Shown here in pieces: positions 23,572 to 33,935 of a DNA stretch of 64,000 nt. Under the pieces are notes generated by a model that saw nothing but the letters and a program-made list of their open reading frames with translations, was not told where the DNA came from and did no database searches. Each line of letters starts with the position of its first letter. Within the stretch, counting starts at the first letter, position 1. Source of the stretch: Auriscalpium vulgare (Eukaryota > Basidiomycota > Agaricomycetes > Russulales > Auriscalpiaceae); NCBI GenBank assembly GCA_019915015.1, contig JAHBBC010000010.1:558001-622000 (forward strand), in the 5' to 3' direction. The position numbers and the translations under genes were made by a program.

Positions 23572-26500
23572 TTAGCACCTGCAGACGCGCCATGGCGCCT
23601 CCTCGCCGTGGCCGTCAGGCACTTCAGGCCACTCCACAGCCACGTAGACCAACTGCGCAATAGATGTCAACCTCCACACCAGCATCGCTTTGCAGACGAG
23701 GCAAAGGCAAGCTTTGCCCCCAAAACCAGTCCAGGGAGGGGAACGATATCTATTGAGTGGCTCAGGTCTCTTGACGACCGTGCCTGTTGTTGGTATTTTC
23801 GGTGAGCTGTCTATCCTACGCGCAGTGGGACAACTATTGATGGCCGGCGCCAGTATATCCGCAGATGAAATCATCCAACTTACAAATGCGCTACGAACCC
23901 GGACCCTTTCGAACGAGTGTCGGCCACTGTTTCCCAGCCGTCGAAGCCTTATGCCTAGTCCTGGCGCGCTTTCGTAGTGGGGCGGTGACAAGCCCCGTCC
24001 CGCGCTGGGAGGGGATCTCGACTGTCTTTTCGCATTTTCGACCAAGTCCTCGGTCACGTGACCTCGGCTTCCTGCGCCACGATCGGAACGCCCTGCCGAC
24101 TCCCACGCTGCTCGCACCACGCGCCTCCAGTCGCCACACGCTCGCCAGCACAGCATTTCCCACGCCCGTCACGACGCATCAGATTTCCATCAGACTCGTA
24201 CAGCCTGGTCGCACGACAGCCACGCTCGGCGCTACGCAGCTCGGAGCTCTCACGCCATCCGAGTACCGCCTCAGTCGCCCATTGTCCGCTCGCTCATTGT
24301 CCGCCACACGAGTCCGACTACCCGACGTCCTCCGATTCAGCGCTACCCACTCGCACGCTTCCCTCCGATGCGCCCTAGCGCCTTACGACTCGCGCTACGC
24401 CCCCGCAGTCACGACGCGACTTGCGATCGACACGTGACCCAGTCGCGACGCGCGTCGGGAGTGTGGCACTCCGAACGTCCGCAATCGGACGACGCAGCCT
24501 CGTGCCCACATCATCGGACCACCGTTATCGCGCTCGATATGGCGCTCCTTGTCGATTCCCGCGCTCCCCGACGCTGTTTCCCACAGTCGACGACAGAGCG
24601 GATTGTTTCCCGCGCCGTTTCCTTTGTTCCTTGACAGCGCTGATCGTTCGCTCGACATCGTCCCCCGCCTCGTTCCTCGTCGTCTGACCGTCGCATGACT
24701 CTCGCACATTGTCCGCACCATTTGACACGACGCCGCTATCTTTTCTTTGTCTTTCCGATGTACTTACTCGATCGGACACGCACTGTACTCGTCGCAACGT
24801 ATAAATAGTCGTCGGATACTCTGCGAAATGCAAGTTACGTTCCCCCCTCATCGCTCCGAGCACAAGTCGTGCACTCTCGCCCTCGTCGTATGGTATAGCG
24901 GTCAACATCGGTTGACTGCGCTCTCGCCTTAGCCTCAGCCATCGCCTTAGCCTTTGTTCTCGCCTCCCGTCTTATCGCTCTCATCTTGTTCCATCGTTGT
25001 TGCCCCTTTGCCCGAGTCCTCGATCGCAGTCGCGTCGCAGTCTTCCGACGTCGTACGTCGAAGTCTCGCTTTCCGATCGGTCGGAGAGTCGATCGATCGC
25101 CTTGTCGCTGCTGCGCTCTCGATCGGATCGCAGTACGATTGATCGGAGACGGTCGTCGCTTACTCCGGGACTGACGCTCGCTCGCACACACACCGACATC
25201 TCTGCAGCGCTCTAGGGATTGGTGCTACGTTACGCATTCCGCCCTACTACCTGGTTGTGTCCATCAGCGGACCTTGCGGAGCTCACCACAAAATACAACC
25301 GCTCTTCCACGGCAATATCCCTTGTCATCAATGAGCTCGTCACATCAGGAAAAGAAGGTAACGATATAGTTCCGGAGGTTCCGTGTAGTGATGTGTAGAC
25401 TACATAGGCTACGTGTTTGCTATCAGTCTGTATAGTACTACATAGTCATGCGCGCGGGATCTCATATCGGTCGCAACTATGGAAACTACAGCCAACTACC
25501 GCACCCCAGATGCTTCGCCCTGTCTATTGGCGACCGTTGCCATGATTCCCCAACCCCGAGAGCTCCGAGTGCGCCCCAATGAGCCGCAGCATGCACGGCG
25601 GCGCCGGCGAGTGAGTTGGCGAAGGCATGCAGGTGCTGGTGTCGAGGCGGCGCGCGAGGGCGCGGCGTTGACGAGGGCGGTGACGCGGACACGGTGGCGC
25701 GTTGAGTGAGTGCAGGGGACGTGGGAGTGTGTGCCGGCGTGCGGTCAGGCGGCGAGGATGGAGCGGGGGACGTCCTGCGGGGCGCATGCTCACCTGATGC
25801 TCACCGGCCTCGAGCCCCTTGGGCTCGTCTCCTCAGCTTCTCCTCCTCTCCTCATTCCCTTCTCCTCTCCCTTTTCCTCCTCCTCCTCTCCTCGAGCACG
25901 CGCAGCTAGGCGTGATGACGTGGCGACGGGAGCCAGTGCGCGGCACGTCGTCGAGCGCACGTCGATGCGCGCGAGGCTTGAGTGCAGCAAGGCCAGTTCA
26001 TGCCGGCCCTAAGCACACTCAATCCCGTGACTGCATGTTCATTGTTGAGCTTTTCGACTGACTCGTCGTTTGCTCCTCCACCTCTGCGTCCCAAAACTCT
26101 AGCGTAATCTACCTACTTCTCTCCATGATGATGCGTTCGTTTGCGCCCCTCTACTTCGTTATCTTAGTGCATCACCCATCGGGAAGTCAATATCATTGTT
26201 GAGCACACCAGATGAAGCCAGCTGCCACGTCGACGAGACCTCAGAGCGTGCTCATCCCGAGTCCCCTTCCTGCCTACCCCCCGCATTGCATTCCTCCTCC
26301 GCCATCAATGAAGACTAGGACCACGAGGTAAGCCAACCCTCATGTTGAATATACAAACTGGCTAACACGTGTGGAATACCCCGCCAGCGCACCCTGTGCG
26401 ATTCCCCCCGGGCGAGACACCGTTATGGCCGAGCAACCACACCATTGATGCCGAAGCTCTTCTCTCGGTTTCCGCCAAGGACTTTGCGGCGGCCATGCGT

Positions 26501-26809
26501 GACCTTGCCCTCCGGGCTCGGGAGAATTGGAGGCAGATGTCTTGGAAGGGCACCGGGCAGAAGATGTTACAGAGATGTCGGGGGGATGCTCGCAATAGAA
26601 CTCGATGTATTTGCTGTTGTAGGCTGCCAATATATATCCAATTTTGTTGCCTGACGCTCCGAGCGGGTTCTAGTCGAAGCATGCGGGCAGCGGGCGGACT
26701 ATCAGCGTCCGCAATCTAGTAGAGTAGCATAGCTAATATGTATGAATATTGCATCTATGTTGTACTATGTAGAAACACCGGCCTTGACAATGCGCTACAT
26801 CGTGCAATA
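23572..26809. other. Unassigned region left of Copia-1
   Basis: About 24000-25200 is pyrimidine-rich on the plus strand with many TCG steps and two CACGTG sites (near 24055 and 24435). Its texture is like the gypsy LTR at 38802-39650, but no shared sequence was found. A plus-strand frame near 23820-23930 (SILRAVGQLLMAGASISADE) and one near 26440-26560 (LLSVSAKDFAAAMRDLALRA) look protein-like but could not be assigned or extended. No complete gene is claimed. Confidence 0.3.
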
Positions 26810-27007
26810 TGTAGAATAAACAAGTAGAGAGCGAGTAAAATAGAGAATAAGATTAATTTATTCCGGCTCCTGAACGCGAGCCTTTATACCTAAGTACAAG
26901 ACTACTGGAATATTCCTATGACTAGGAATTCGCTTATCTACTGTACTTAGTAATCTAATCTAGTATGTTCGGGAGTCGCCGAGTGGCTTCTCCCACTAAC
27001 TACAACA
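26810..27007 (-). repeat. Copia-1 3' LTR
   Basis: 198 bp, TG...CA ended, apparently identical to 31192-31389. It carries a TATAAA in element sense (about 26883-26890). Confidence 0.9.
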
Positions 27008-27025
27008 CTCCCCCTCGACTCCCGA

Positions 27026-30000
27026 TTACCGCATTCCCAAGTGCTGAACAAGTTCCTGGTGATGCGGCTTAGGTAGTGCTTTTGTGAATACGTCTGCGAG
27101 ATTGTCGAGGGTCGCGCAGTATTCAACTGACACTTCGTTAGAAGTAATACAGTCTCGAATGAAATGATGCGGATGTCGATATGCTTGCTCGGGCGTGAAA
27201 AGTCTGATTCTGCGAAAATTTGATGGTGCCCTGGTTATCGACGTGATTTGCGTCGGCTCGTCCATGGGCGCGCCTAATTCCTGAGGAATCTGCGAATCCA
27301 GATCGTTTCGCGTGCCGCATGGCTCAGGGCCATGTACTCTGCTTCCATACTGGATATGGCAACTGTCGGTTGCTTCTTCGAACTCCAAGAGATCGGGCCT
27401 CCGCGATCTTGAAGACGTAACCGGAAGTTGACCTCCTGTCATCCAAATTTCCTCCCCAATCGGCATCCGAGTAAGCCTCGAGGCTGGTAACTATGCCTCG
27501 CTTCTCCGTGGTTCTCCGCCGTACACGATTCCCAAGTCCTCCGTCCCTTTGAGGTTAGCGCATGACGCGCTTGACTGCTGTCCAGTGCTCGGGACCCGGA
27601 TTAGAATTAATTGACTAAGGAATTGCACTGCGAATGCAATGTCAGGGCGAGTGCCGATTGCAGGATACATGAGAGATCGATCGCGATTGATAATTGGATC
27701 GGAATGATGTCTCCGCTATCTCCGTAACCTTCGTGAGCTTCACGTTGTGGTCCAGAGGTGTTGCGACTGGTGTCGCGTTGGGCATCCCGAAGCGCTCGAG
27801 TATGCGCCGAATGAATGATTTCTGTGAGATCTTCAGTGTGCCTTGCTTGCGATCTCGAATGACTTCGAGCCCGACGACTTGTCGGATCTCGCCGAGATCT
27901 GAGATCTCGAATTTCGATTGAGCTCTTCTTGATGGTGCGCATAGCTCCGTGCCTGTTGCTAGAATTGGCATATCATCAACATGCACTGCCACAATCCACA
28001 GATCGTTGCCTTGCTGTCTGATGTATACACACTGGTCCGAGAACAGTCGAGTGAACCCTAGCTCCGCAAAAATTGCGTCGAGTAGATCGTTCCAGACTCG
28101 GCCAGCTTGCTTGAGCCCGTAAATAGATTTGAGTAGCTGCAGTACTCGTCCCGTCCGTCGTCGTATCCCGGCGGCTGTTTCATATAGATTTCTTCTTTGA
28201 GCTCGCCGTTTAGATAAGCGCCGACGACGTCAACAACGTGAATCTCGAGATCATATTTGGCGCCGATCGCGAATAGCATTCGCAAAGTCTCCAGTCGTAC
28301 CACAGGGGATATGTTCGAAGAAATCGATTCCCGGTATCTGTGAGAAACCCCTGTGCGACCAGACGTGCTTTGTATTTTATTATGTTGCCATCCGTGTCGC
28401 GTTTCGTACGTAGCACCCATTTGCATCCAACTGGATCGCGATCTGCAGGAAGCTCGACTTTGACGTAAGTGCCTAGCTTTTCCAGCTGTCCGAGTTCCCG
28501 TTCGATCGCTTCTTTCCATTTGGCCAATCAGGCCGCGTCATTGCTTCTTTGATATCCACGGGATCGTCGTTTACTAGTGATCCCGTCATGAGCACATATT
28601 CCTCGTGCTCGTCCTCTTCTTCCTCTGCGGCTTTGTCAACTGCAACGGGCGCCTGGTCCGTGGGTACGTGATGTTTCCATTCGCGTGGTCCGCGTGCTGC
28701 TGGATTATTCAGCAGGCGAAAGTTTGTTGGTGCGTGTTGCGCAATCCGCGTGCTCGGTGCTCGGGGCGTCGGAATTTTCGAAGGTGTCGGCGCTTTGGGC
28801 GCTTCGGCCGGCGGCACCGTTTCTCCCCTTTCTCCCCTTGCCCGCAGTCGGCTCGCTTTTTCCTGCCTCTGCGTCTTTCTCCCCTCGAGCCGCGCAGGGG
28901 CCTCGAGTATGTGTTCTTCCCCAGTGCCCATAGTGATAGTTTTTTCTTCTTCAAATATAATATTTCTTGAAGTTTGAACTTGCCGGGTTGTGGGTTGTAG
29001 TACCTCCAGGCACGCGAATTGTCCGAGAGGCCGACAAATAACATGTCGCGCGACTTTGATTCCAATTTTCCTTGCTGCCCATCCTGCTGCAGTACCCAGC
29101 AACGCGTGCCGAATTCTCGTAACAACGATACGTCCGGTTTCTTCCCCCAGAAGATCTCATCGGGTGTTTTCCATCGGGTAAGGCGCGCGTGGGAGACCGG
29201 TTTTTCAGGTACGTTGCGTAGGCTACTGCTTCGGGCCATAGGTACTTGGGTAAATCGTGCGCCAATAGCATTGCGCGCGCGTGCTCGACCAACGTTCGGT
29301 TGAGTCGTCCGCAATTCCATTCTGTGCGGAAGAGTGGGGTGCCGTGAGTTCCAATTTGATGCCGTTCTCTAAGAGGAATTTCAAAATTCCTCGTTGAGAT
29401 ACTCGCGCCCATTGTCGATGCGAAAACGCTTCATCTTGCGTCCCGCCTGCGTCTCGATGTAGCTCTTGTAGTACTTCAGCTTTTCGAGTACGCAGTTTTC
29501 CCTTTGAGAAAATGAACCATCGAGCGGCGCGACTTTCGTCTGTGAATGACACGTAATAGAATTCGCCTCGGATTCCGCGCGTTCGGGCCGGTCCCATAAG
29601 TCTGAAACGGTGAGGTCACCGATCTCCGCGATCTTCGTATCAGATTCTTTTGGAAATGGTGTGACATGCTGTTTAGCCTGGATGCACGCTGTGCATTGCT
29701 CTTCCGGCGCGCTCCCTTCGTCGACATTCATCCCCTCCACCATATTTTCGATTTTAGCATTTTTATCGAACCATATTGAGGTGGCCGAAGATTCTGTGCC
29801 AGGAGTCCCAACTTCGGGCATTGCCGGATACCAGCGCCATTCGGGAAAAGCGCCCGAGCCGGGCTTCAGGTCCATGATGTACATACGACCGACTTTTCTC
29901 CCTTTAGCGATATTCGTTCCCGCGCGTGTTCGGATCATTAGGTAATCGTTTTCGAACGTCACCTGCATGCTGTTTTCGGTGATGCGTGGGATCGAGACCA

Positions 30001-31110
30001 GGTTTGCTACAGCGAGTGGTGCGTGTATCGCGTCCGCAAGACGCCCTGCACCGACTTTCCTTCAACTTGAAAAGTGACTGGCACGTCACCGCGGCCAAGG
30101 GCCGCGATGGAGTGATTCCCTACGCCCCGAACAATGTCCCCGGGCGTATCTCTGTAAGAGGAAAAATGCGAGCGCTCTCGCACGATGTGTGACGTGGCTG
30201 CCGAGTCGGCGAGCCAGAGCGGCGGTCCGGCGCGATTGGTAAGCGAGTTCTCTGATGCGAAGGCGTATTCTTCTTTCTTCGGCGCTTCCTGCGCCGTGTT
30301 TGCCTGCGCTGTGTTCCCCCCTCCGCCGTTCTGCCTGCCCGTCCCGTTGTCACGTTTGCTCGAGCGGCAGTCTGCTTTCATGTGCCCTTTTTTCCCGCAC
30401 GCGTAGCATGTAATATTGCGTGTGTCGAACTTCTTCTTTCCTTTGTAGGCCGCAAGCGCCGTGTCAGATGATGGCTTCTCGGCTTTCTCCTTTTGGCGCT
30501 TGGTTTCTTCGAGAATACGAGATATGACTGTGCCGGATTTCCGAGGGCTGTGCGATCTATTGACCGTATGTAAGGGTCCCAAGACTCTGGCAACGACGTC
30601 AGCAACGCCATGCCGAAATCTTCGTCTGAGATCTGATGTCCCAGTGAGTGCAGATCGCTCTGCAGTCCGCGCATCTTCCTGATGTGCTCCTCGACGTCTG
30701 CGCCTTCCGCGCATTCGGCTCTGAAGAAATTTCGCCTCGCGAGTACGAGCCCAGCGTTCCTTTCGGCTGGTACAACTCCTCGAGTATGCTCCACGCGGCG
30801 GCGGCTTCTTCTCGTCCCGAACGTATACCAGCAGCGGGTCTGCGACCCGCAGCCGAATTGCCGACAGCGCCTGTCGACTCTTCTTTGTCCAGACCCTGAT
30901 CTTCTCGTCAGCGGCTTCTTGCACTTTGGCATCCGCTCCTGTCGCTGCCGCGGCAGGTTTCTTCGCCGTCCCGTCGACATAATCCCACAGGTCCGCATTG
31001 GTAAGTAGATCTTCGATCTTCATACGCCATACGGCGTAATTCTCGGTGCCCCGCAAGGCATCGATCCGGACTGTGTTGTACGTGCCGCTGCCGTACGTGT
31101 TGTCTGACAT
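27026..31110 (-). pseudogene. Copia-1 gag-pol remnant
   Basis: The frame starts MSDNTYGSGTYNTVRIDALR at 31110 (gag). A CCHC knuckle CYACGKKGHMKADC is near 30405, and the protease motif LWLADSAATSH is near 30220. The pre-integrase zinc region (CTACIQAKQH) is near 29690, and integrase pieces lie to about 29200. RT pieces run from about 28527 (GCKWVLRTKRD, VVDVVGAYLNGEL, VHVDDMPILA), where the catalytic motif reads VDD. The RNase H end NLADVFTKALPKPHH lies near 27080. The reading frame changes roughly a dozen times, mostly by apparent single-base indels, so no functional polyprotein can be made from this copy as written. Confidence 0.85.
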
Positions 31111-31175
31111 GGGTGGGAAGATTTCGGGGGTGATAGATAGGGCTGGTAGATAGTGACTGTATGTGATCAGTTAAG

Positions 31176-31191
31176 GGCAGGGCCCATAACC
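31176..31191 (-). other. Copia-1 primer binding site (half-tRNA-iMet type)
   Basis: Element sense GGTTATGGGCCCTGCC directly after the LTR. It is complementary to the anticodon arm of eukaryotic initiator tRNA-Met (GGGCCCAUAACC), not to a tRNA 3' end, as known for Drosophila copia, where a cleaved half-tRNA primes. Confidence 0.7.
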
Positions 31192-31389
31192 TGTAGAATA
31201 AACAAGTAGAGAGCGAGTAAAATAGAGAATAAGATTAATTTATTCCGGCTCCTGAACGCGAGCCTTTATACCTAAGTACAAGACTACTGGAATATTCCTA
31301 TGACTAGGAATTCGCTTATCTACTGTACTTAGTAATCTAATCTAGTATGTTCGGGAGTCGCCGAGTGGCTTCTCCCACTAACTACAACA
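31192..31389 (-). repeat. Copia-1 5' LTR
   Basis: 198 bp, apparently identical to 26810-27007. It is followed in element sense by the primer binding site. The TATAAA (about 31265-31272) is the likely core promoter. Confidence 0.9.
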
Positions 31390-31477
31390 CAATATAGTTG
31401 GAGGGTGTCAACAGCACTACAGTGTCTATATAGGCTACAGAGCACGACATAATATTTTTCCGGTTTCCTGATGCAAA

Positions 31478-31915
31478 TTCCTTGACAAGAAATGGCTGCA
31501 CCTTCTCGATTTCGATGAAGACGGCCTTCTACACCCTGACAACCTCAAGAAATATGCGGCCGCAATCCGAGACGCGGGTGCTCCGATCTCAACATGCTGG
31601 GGCTTCATCGACTGCACTATCCGCCGCATCTGTCGACCCAAATGGTGGCAGCGATTGGCCTACACCGGCTACAAGAAGTATCATGGTCTCAAGTACCAGG
31701 GTGTTATGCTTCCGAATGGGATGATTGGGCACTTATTCGGACCAATGGAGGCTCGACGGAACGACGCGTATCTCCTCTCGGCGAGTGGGTTGTTGGATTG
31801 GTGCAGGGAGCATGCAAAGATACACGAGTTTGGGGCCCTCGAGCCGGTTCGCGGAGAATGCGTCGATGTGAATTCTGGCCTGAATTGCGTGTGCATATTG
31901 AGGGACTTCAGTTGA
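31478..31915 (+). pseudogene. DDE transposase fragment (Harbinger/DDE_Tnp_4 type)
   Basis: One frame, no internal stop: WLHLLDFDEDGLLHPDN, then STCWGFIDCTIRRICRP, AYTGYKKYHGLKYQGV, MLPNGMIGHLFGPMEARRND, LLDWCREH. The first Asp (GFID), second Asp (RRND) and a Glu region (after DWCRE) fit a DDE superfamily endonuclease domain widespread in basidiomycetes. The N-terminus is missing and the frame ends at a TGA that lies inside the terminal inverted repeat beginning at 31907. So the fragment was probably truncated by insertion of that element. Copia-1 inserted about 90 bp upstream. Confidence 0.7.
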
Positions 31916-31970
31916 ATGGATCGATCTGAGGCGGCTTATAGCCGCGACGGATCAATCTGCGGCGGAGGGC
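31907..31970 (+). repeat. Left terminal inverted repeat of the DNA element
   Basis: Contains two 16-bp direct repeats, GATCGATCTGAGGCGG and GATCAATCTGCGGCGG, separated by a TTATAGCCGC block. The same design is found inverted at 53372-53435. Confidence 0.65.
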
Positions 31971-32019
31971 CACCGCGGCGCGAATACAGCAGACGGCGGG
32001 CGTGCCGCAAAGATATCCG

Positions 32020-32110
32020 TCTTGGATATCTATGTGGGCGCCCCCGCACGGATATCTATACGGCGCCACCACAGGGATATCCGTGCGGCGCACCGCACGG
32101 ATACCTGTCG
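32020..32110 (+). repeat. Left subterminal GGATATC repeats
   Basis: GATATC recurs at intervals of roughly 14-30 bp (near 32023, 32035, 32060, 32088), flanked by GCACGG/GGCGC words. It mirrors the right subterminal region. Confidence 0.6.
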
Positions 32111-32149
32111 TGCACAATACAAGAGGTGTTGGACGAGTCATCAAAATAA

Positions 32150-32235
32150 TACAACAAGCGGGAATCGAACCAAGACTGCGAGAGCCATAAATCGCATATT
32201 TTCCCAGTAAGTATAACCACTTCGTCACAGAGCAT
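32150..32235 (-). other. tRNA-like sequence (Pol III A/B boxes), probably a relic
   Basis: On the minus strand a perfect B box GGTTCGATTCC (32171-32161) is preceded by an A-box-like GACGAAGTGGTTA (about 32226-32214) and followed by TTATTTT. The acceptor stem does not pair, so it is not called a functional tRNA. A second B-box-like AGTTCGATTCT followed by TATTTT lies on the plus strand at 38768-38795, near the other end of the same DNA element. Confidence 0.3.
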
Positions 32236-32757
32236 ATACTACTTAGTAGAACATATAAAATATACCCACTATCTACGGTCCGTATACGACAATTTCTCGA
32301 AAATCGTCTTAAGTCGTGCATGCTATCACCTGATCTGCCTGTTGCTGCACCAGCAGGTCTAGCACAGCTACAAAGTATTCTATATTGGATTTATATTGAT
32401 GGAGCCTTCTTTGTCAGCAGATAGCTGCTGCAAAGAACGGAAGCCGGGTTCACAATGATAGCAATGGTTTAGTGAACTGAGGAGAACATATGTATATATA
32501 CTGCCTTCATATAGGATGCTATAAATGTCTTGTAGTCAAGTGGTTATGCATACATAATTCACAGGTGCAATGTATTCCGTCAACTGAATATCTACGACAC
32601 TCGGGTAGCTCGCGCGGGCGATGGGTGCGTGCTTCGGGTTGATTTGTGTCTGCTCCTCGCTGACCTGTACATGTCTGCGTTCGTAAATGCGCGTCATATA
32701 TTGTCCGTTTGCTCAGCTAGCAATGGTCTGTTGACGCTGCGGTAAGCTACGCAGTCG

Positions 32758-33241
32758 TGTTGGAATTTGGTGATGACGCTAGTCTCATGACAAATACTAT
32801 GGAATGATCTAGAACGATCTGGACTTGTTTGATCATGGAACATTGTAGAATAGTCTAGAATAGCTACTGTACAGGATTGCTATACGCTTACTCAGGTCTT
32901 AACTCCTATCTCCTAGGATGACTGATGTACTTACTGATGCTGTGCAAGCTGACTGATTCTTACACATTATGTCTTACACATATGCTTTATGCTTACTACA
33001 CAATTTCTGATTGGTTGATATGCAGAGCCCCAAGTAGTATAAAAGGGCTCCTTTCTTCGCTCAGATACCTCAGTCTTTTCACATCACAGACTGAGGTGAG
33101 CATTCCTATGCATACTTAGGAGTCTTCTCTTTACTAACTCACTTGTAGTATAGACTAACGTCTCTCTAAGGTACTGCAATATAGTCTTTTCACATCACAG
33201 ACTGAGTATAGACTAACGTCTCTCTAAGTTGTGTTTCATCA
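32758..33241 (+). repeat. Copia-2 5' LTR with core promoter
   Basis: 484 bp, TGTTGG...CATCA. A TATAAAAG at 33038-33045 is preceded by a reverse CCAAT-type ATTGGTT (about 33010). Downstream, AGTCTTTTCACATCACAG...GAG occurs twice (33072-33095 and 33183-33206), as does TATAGACTAACGTCTCTCT (about 33149 and 33207), an internal duplication probably in the R/U5 part. Confidence 0.9.
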
Positions 33242-33257
33242 GGTTATGGGCCCTGCC
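33242..33257 (+). other. Copia-2 primer binding site (half-tRNA-iMet type)
   Basis: GGTTATGGGCCCTGCC directly follows the LTR. It is the same site as in Copia-1 and complementary to the anticodon arm of initiator tRNA-Met. Confidence 0.7.
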
Positions 33258-33935
33258 TGAACACCTGCTACAAGAAGTTACTTTGCTTTTTATCAAGGCG
33301 AGTCTACCATCATCTTCCCACTCGCGCCCTATCTTGGAGCTCTTCATTGAGCTGCCATTGTGCTCTCGCCCCTTTGGGGTTACGCGAGCGCTGATGACGG
33401 AGGCATGGCGATGCCAGAAGTCAGCGTGAGCCCTTCTGCCCTGTCCCTCTGTGCGCATACTGTACAATTACCTACCCTGGTGTAGACCACAACTGTGTCG
33501 AACCAGAAGAGTCCACTACGGGCTTAGGGGAACCTGGGGAAGCCTGGGGGAACCATAGGTCCACTGAACTGTTGGCTGTCTGTCCCTTAAGTGGGAAGCA
33601 GTTTTGGTGTCCCAATCCTGAGGGCGGTAGTCAATCCACCCAGGAGCACCTGTTACAACTGCAGTGCGCTACTATAAGTACTTAGATTTGTGGAGCCCAA
33701 CCATCTAGGCTTTAATTAGGATCCGGAGGTGTACCTTGGTGCATTCTCGTTTCATCCTAACCACAAATTTGCGTACAAATACTGTAATTGTACTGTATAT
33801 GCGCACATGGACATGGGCAGGACAGGACCTTAGGGTTCTGGCTTAGAGATACAGCACATAGGGTTGACGTCGTCTTGAACTTCTTAAAGAATCTGGGTCT
33901 GACTGCTCCTCAAACCCAGATCATTCGCTCTTCAC

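Larger units (their letters stand above)
26810..31389 (-). mobile_element. Copia-1: Ty1/Copia LTR retrotransposon with broken coding region
   Basis: Two 198-bp LTRs (26810-27007 and 31192-31389) with TGT...ACA ends appear identical. The 5-bp target duplication CAATA stands at 26805-26809 and 31390-31394. The element points left: the primer binding site abuts the right LTR and a purine tract (GAGGGGGAG in element sense) abuts the left LTR. Gag, protease, integrase, RT and RNase H are all recognisable on the minus strand but split over many frames. Identical LTRs imply recent insertion. Confidence 0.9.

Noticed and set aside
32150..32235. Functional tRNA gene
   Set aside because: The B box is perfect, but acceptor and T stems do not pair properly and the anticodon arm cannot be defined.
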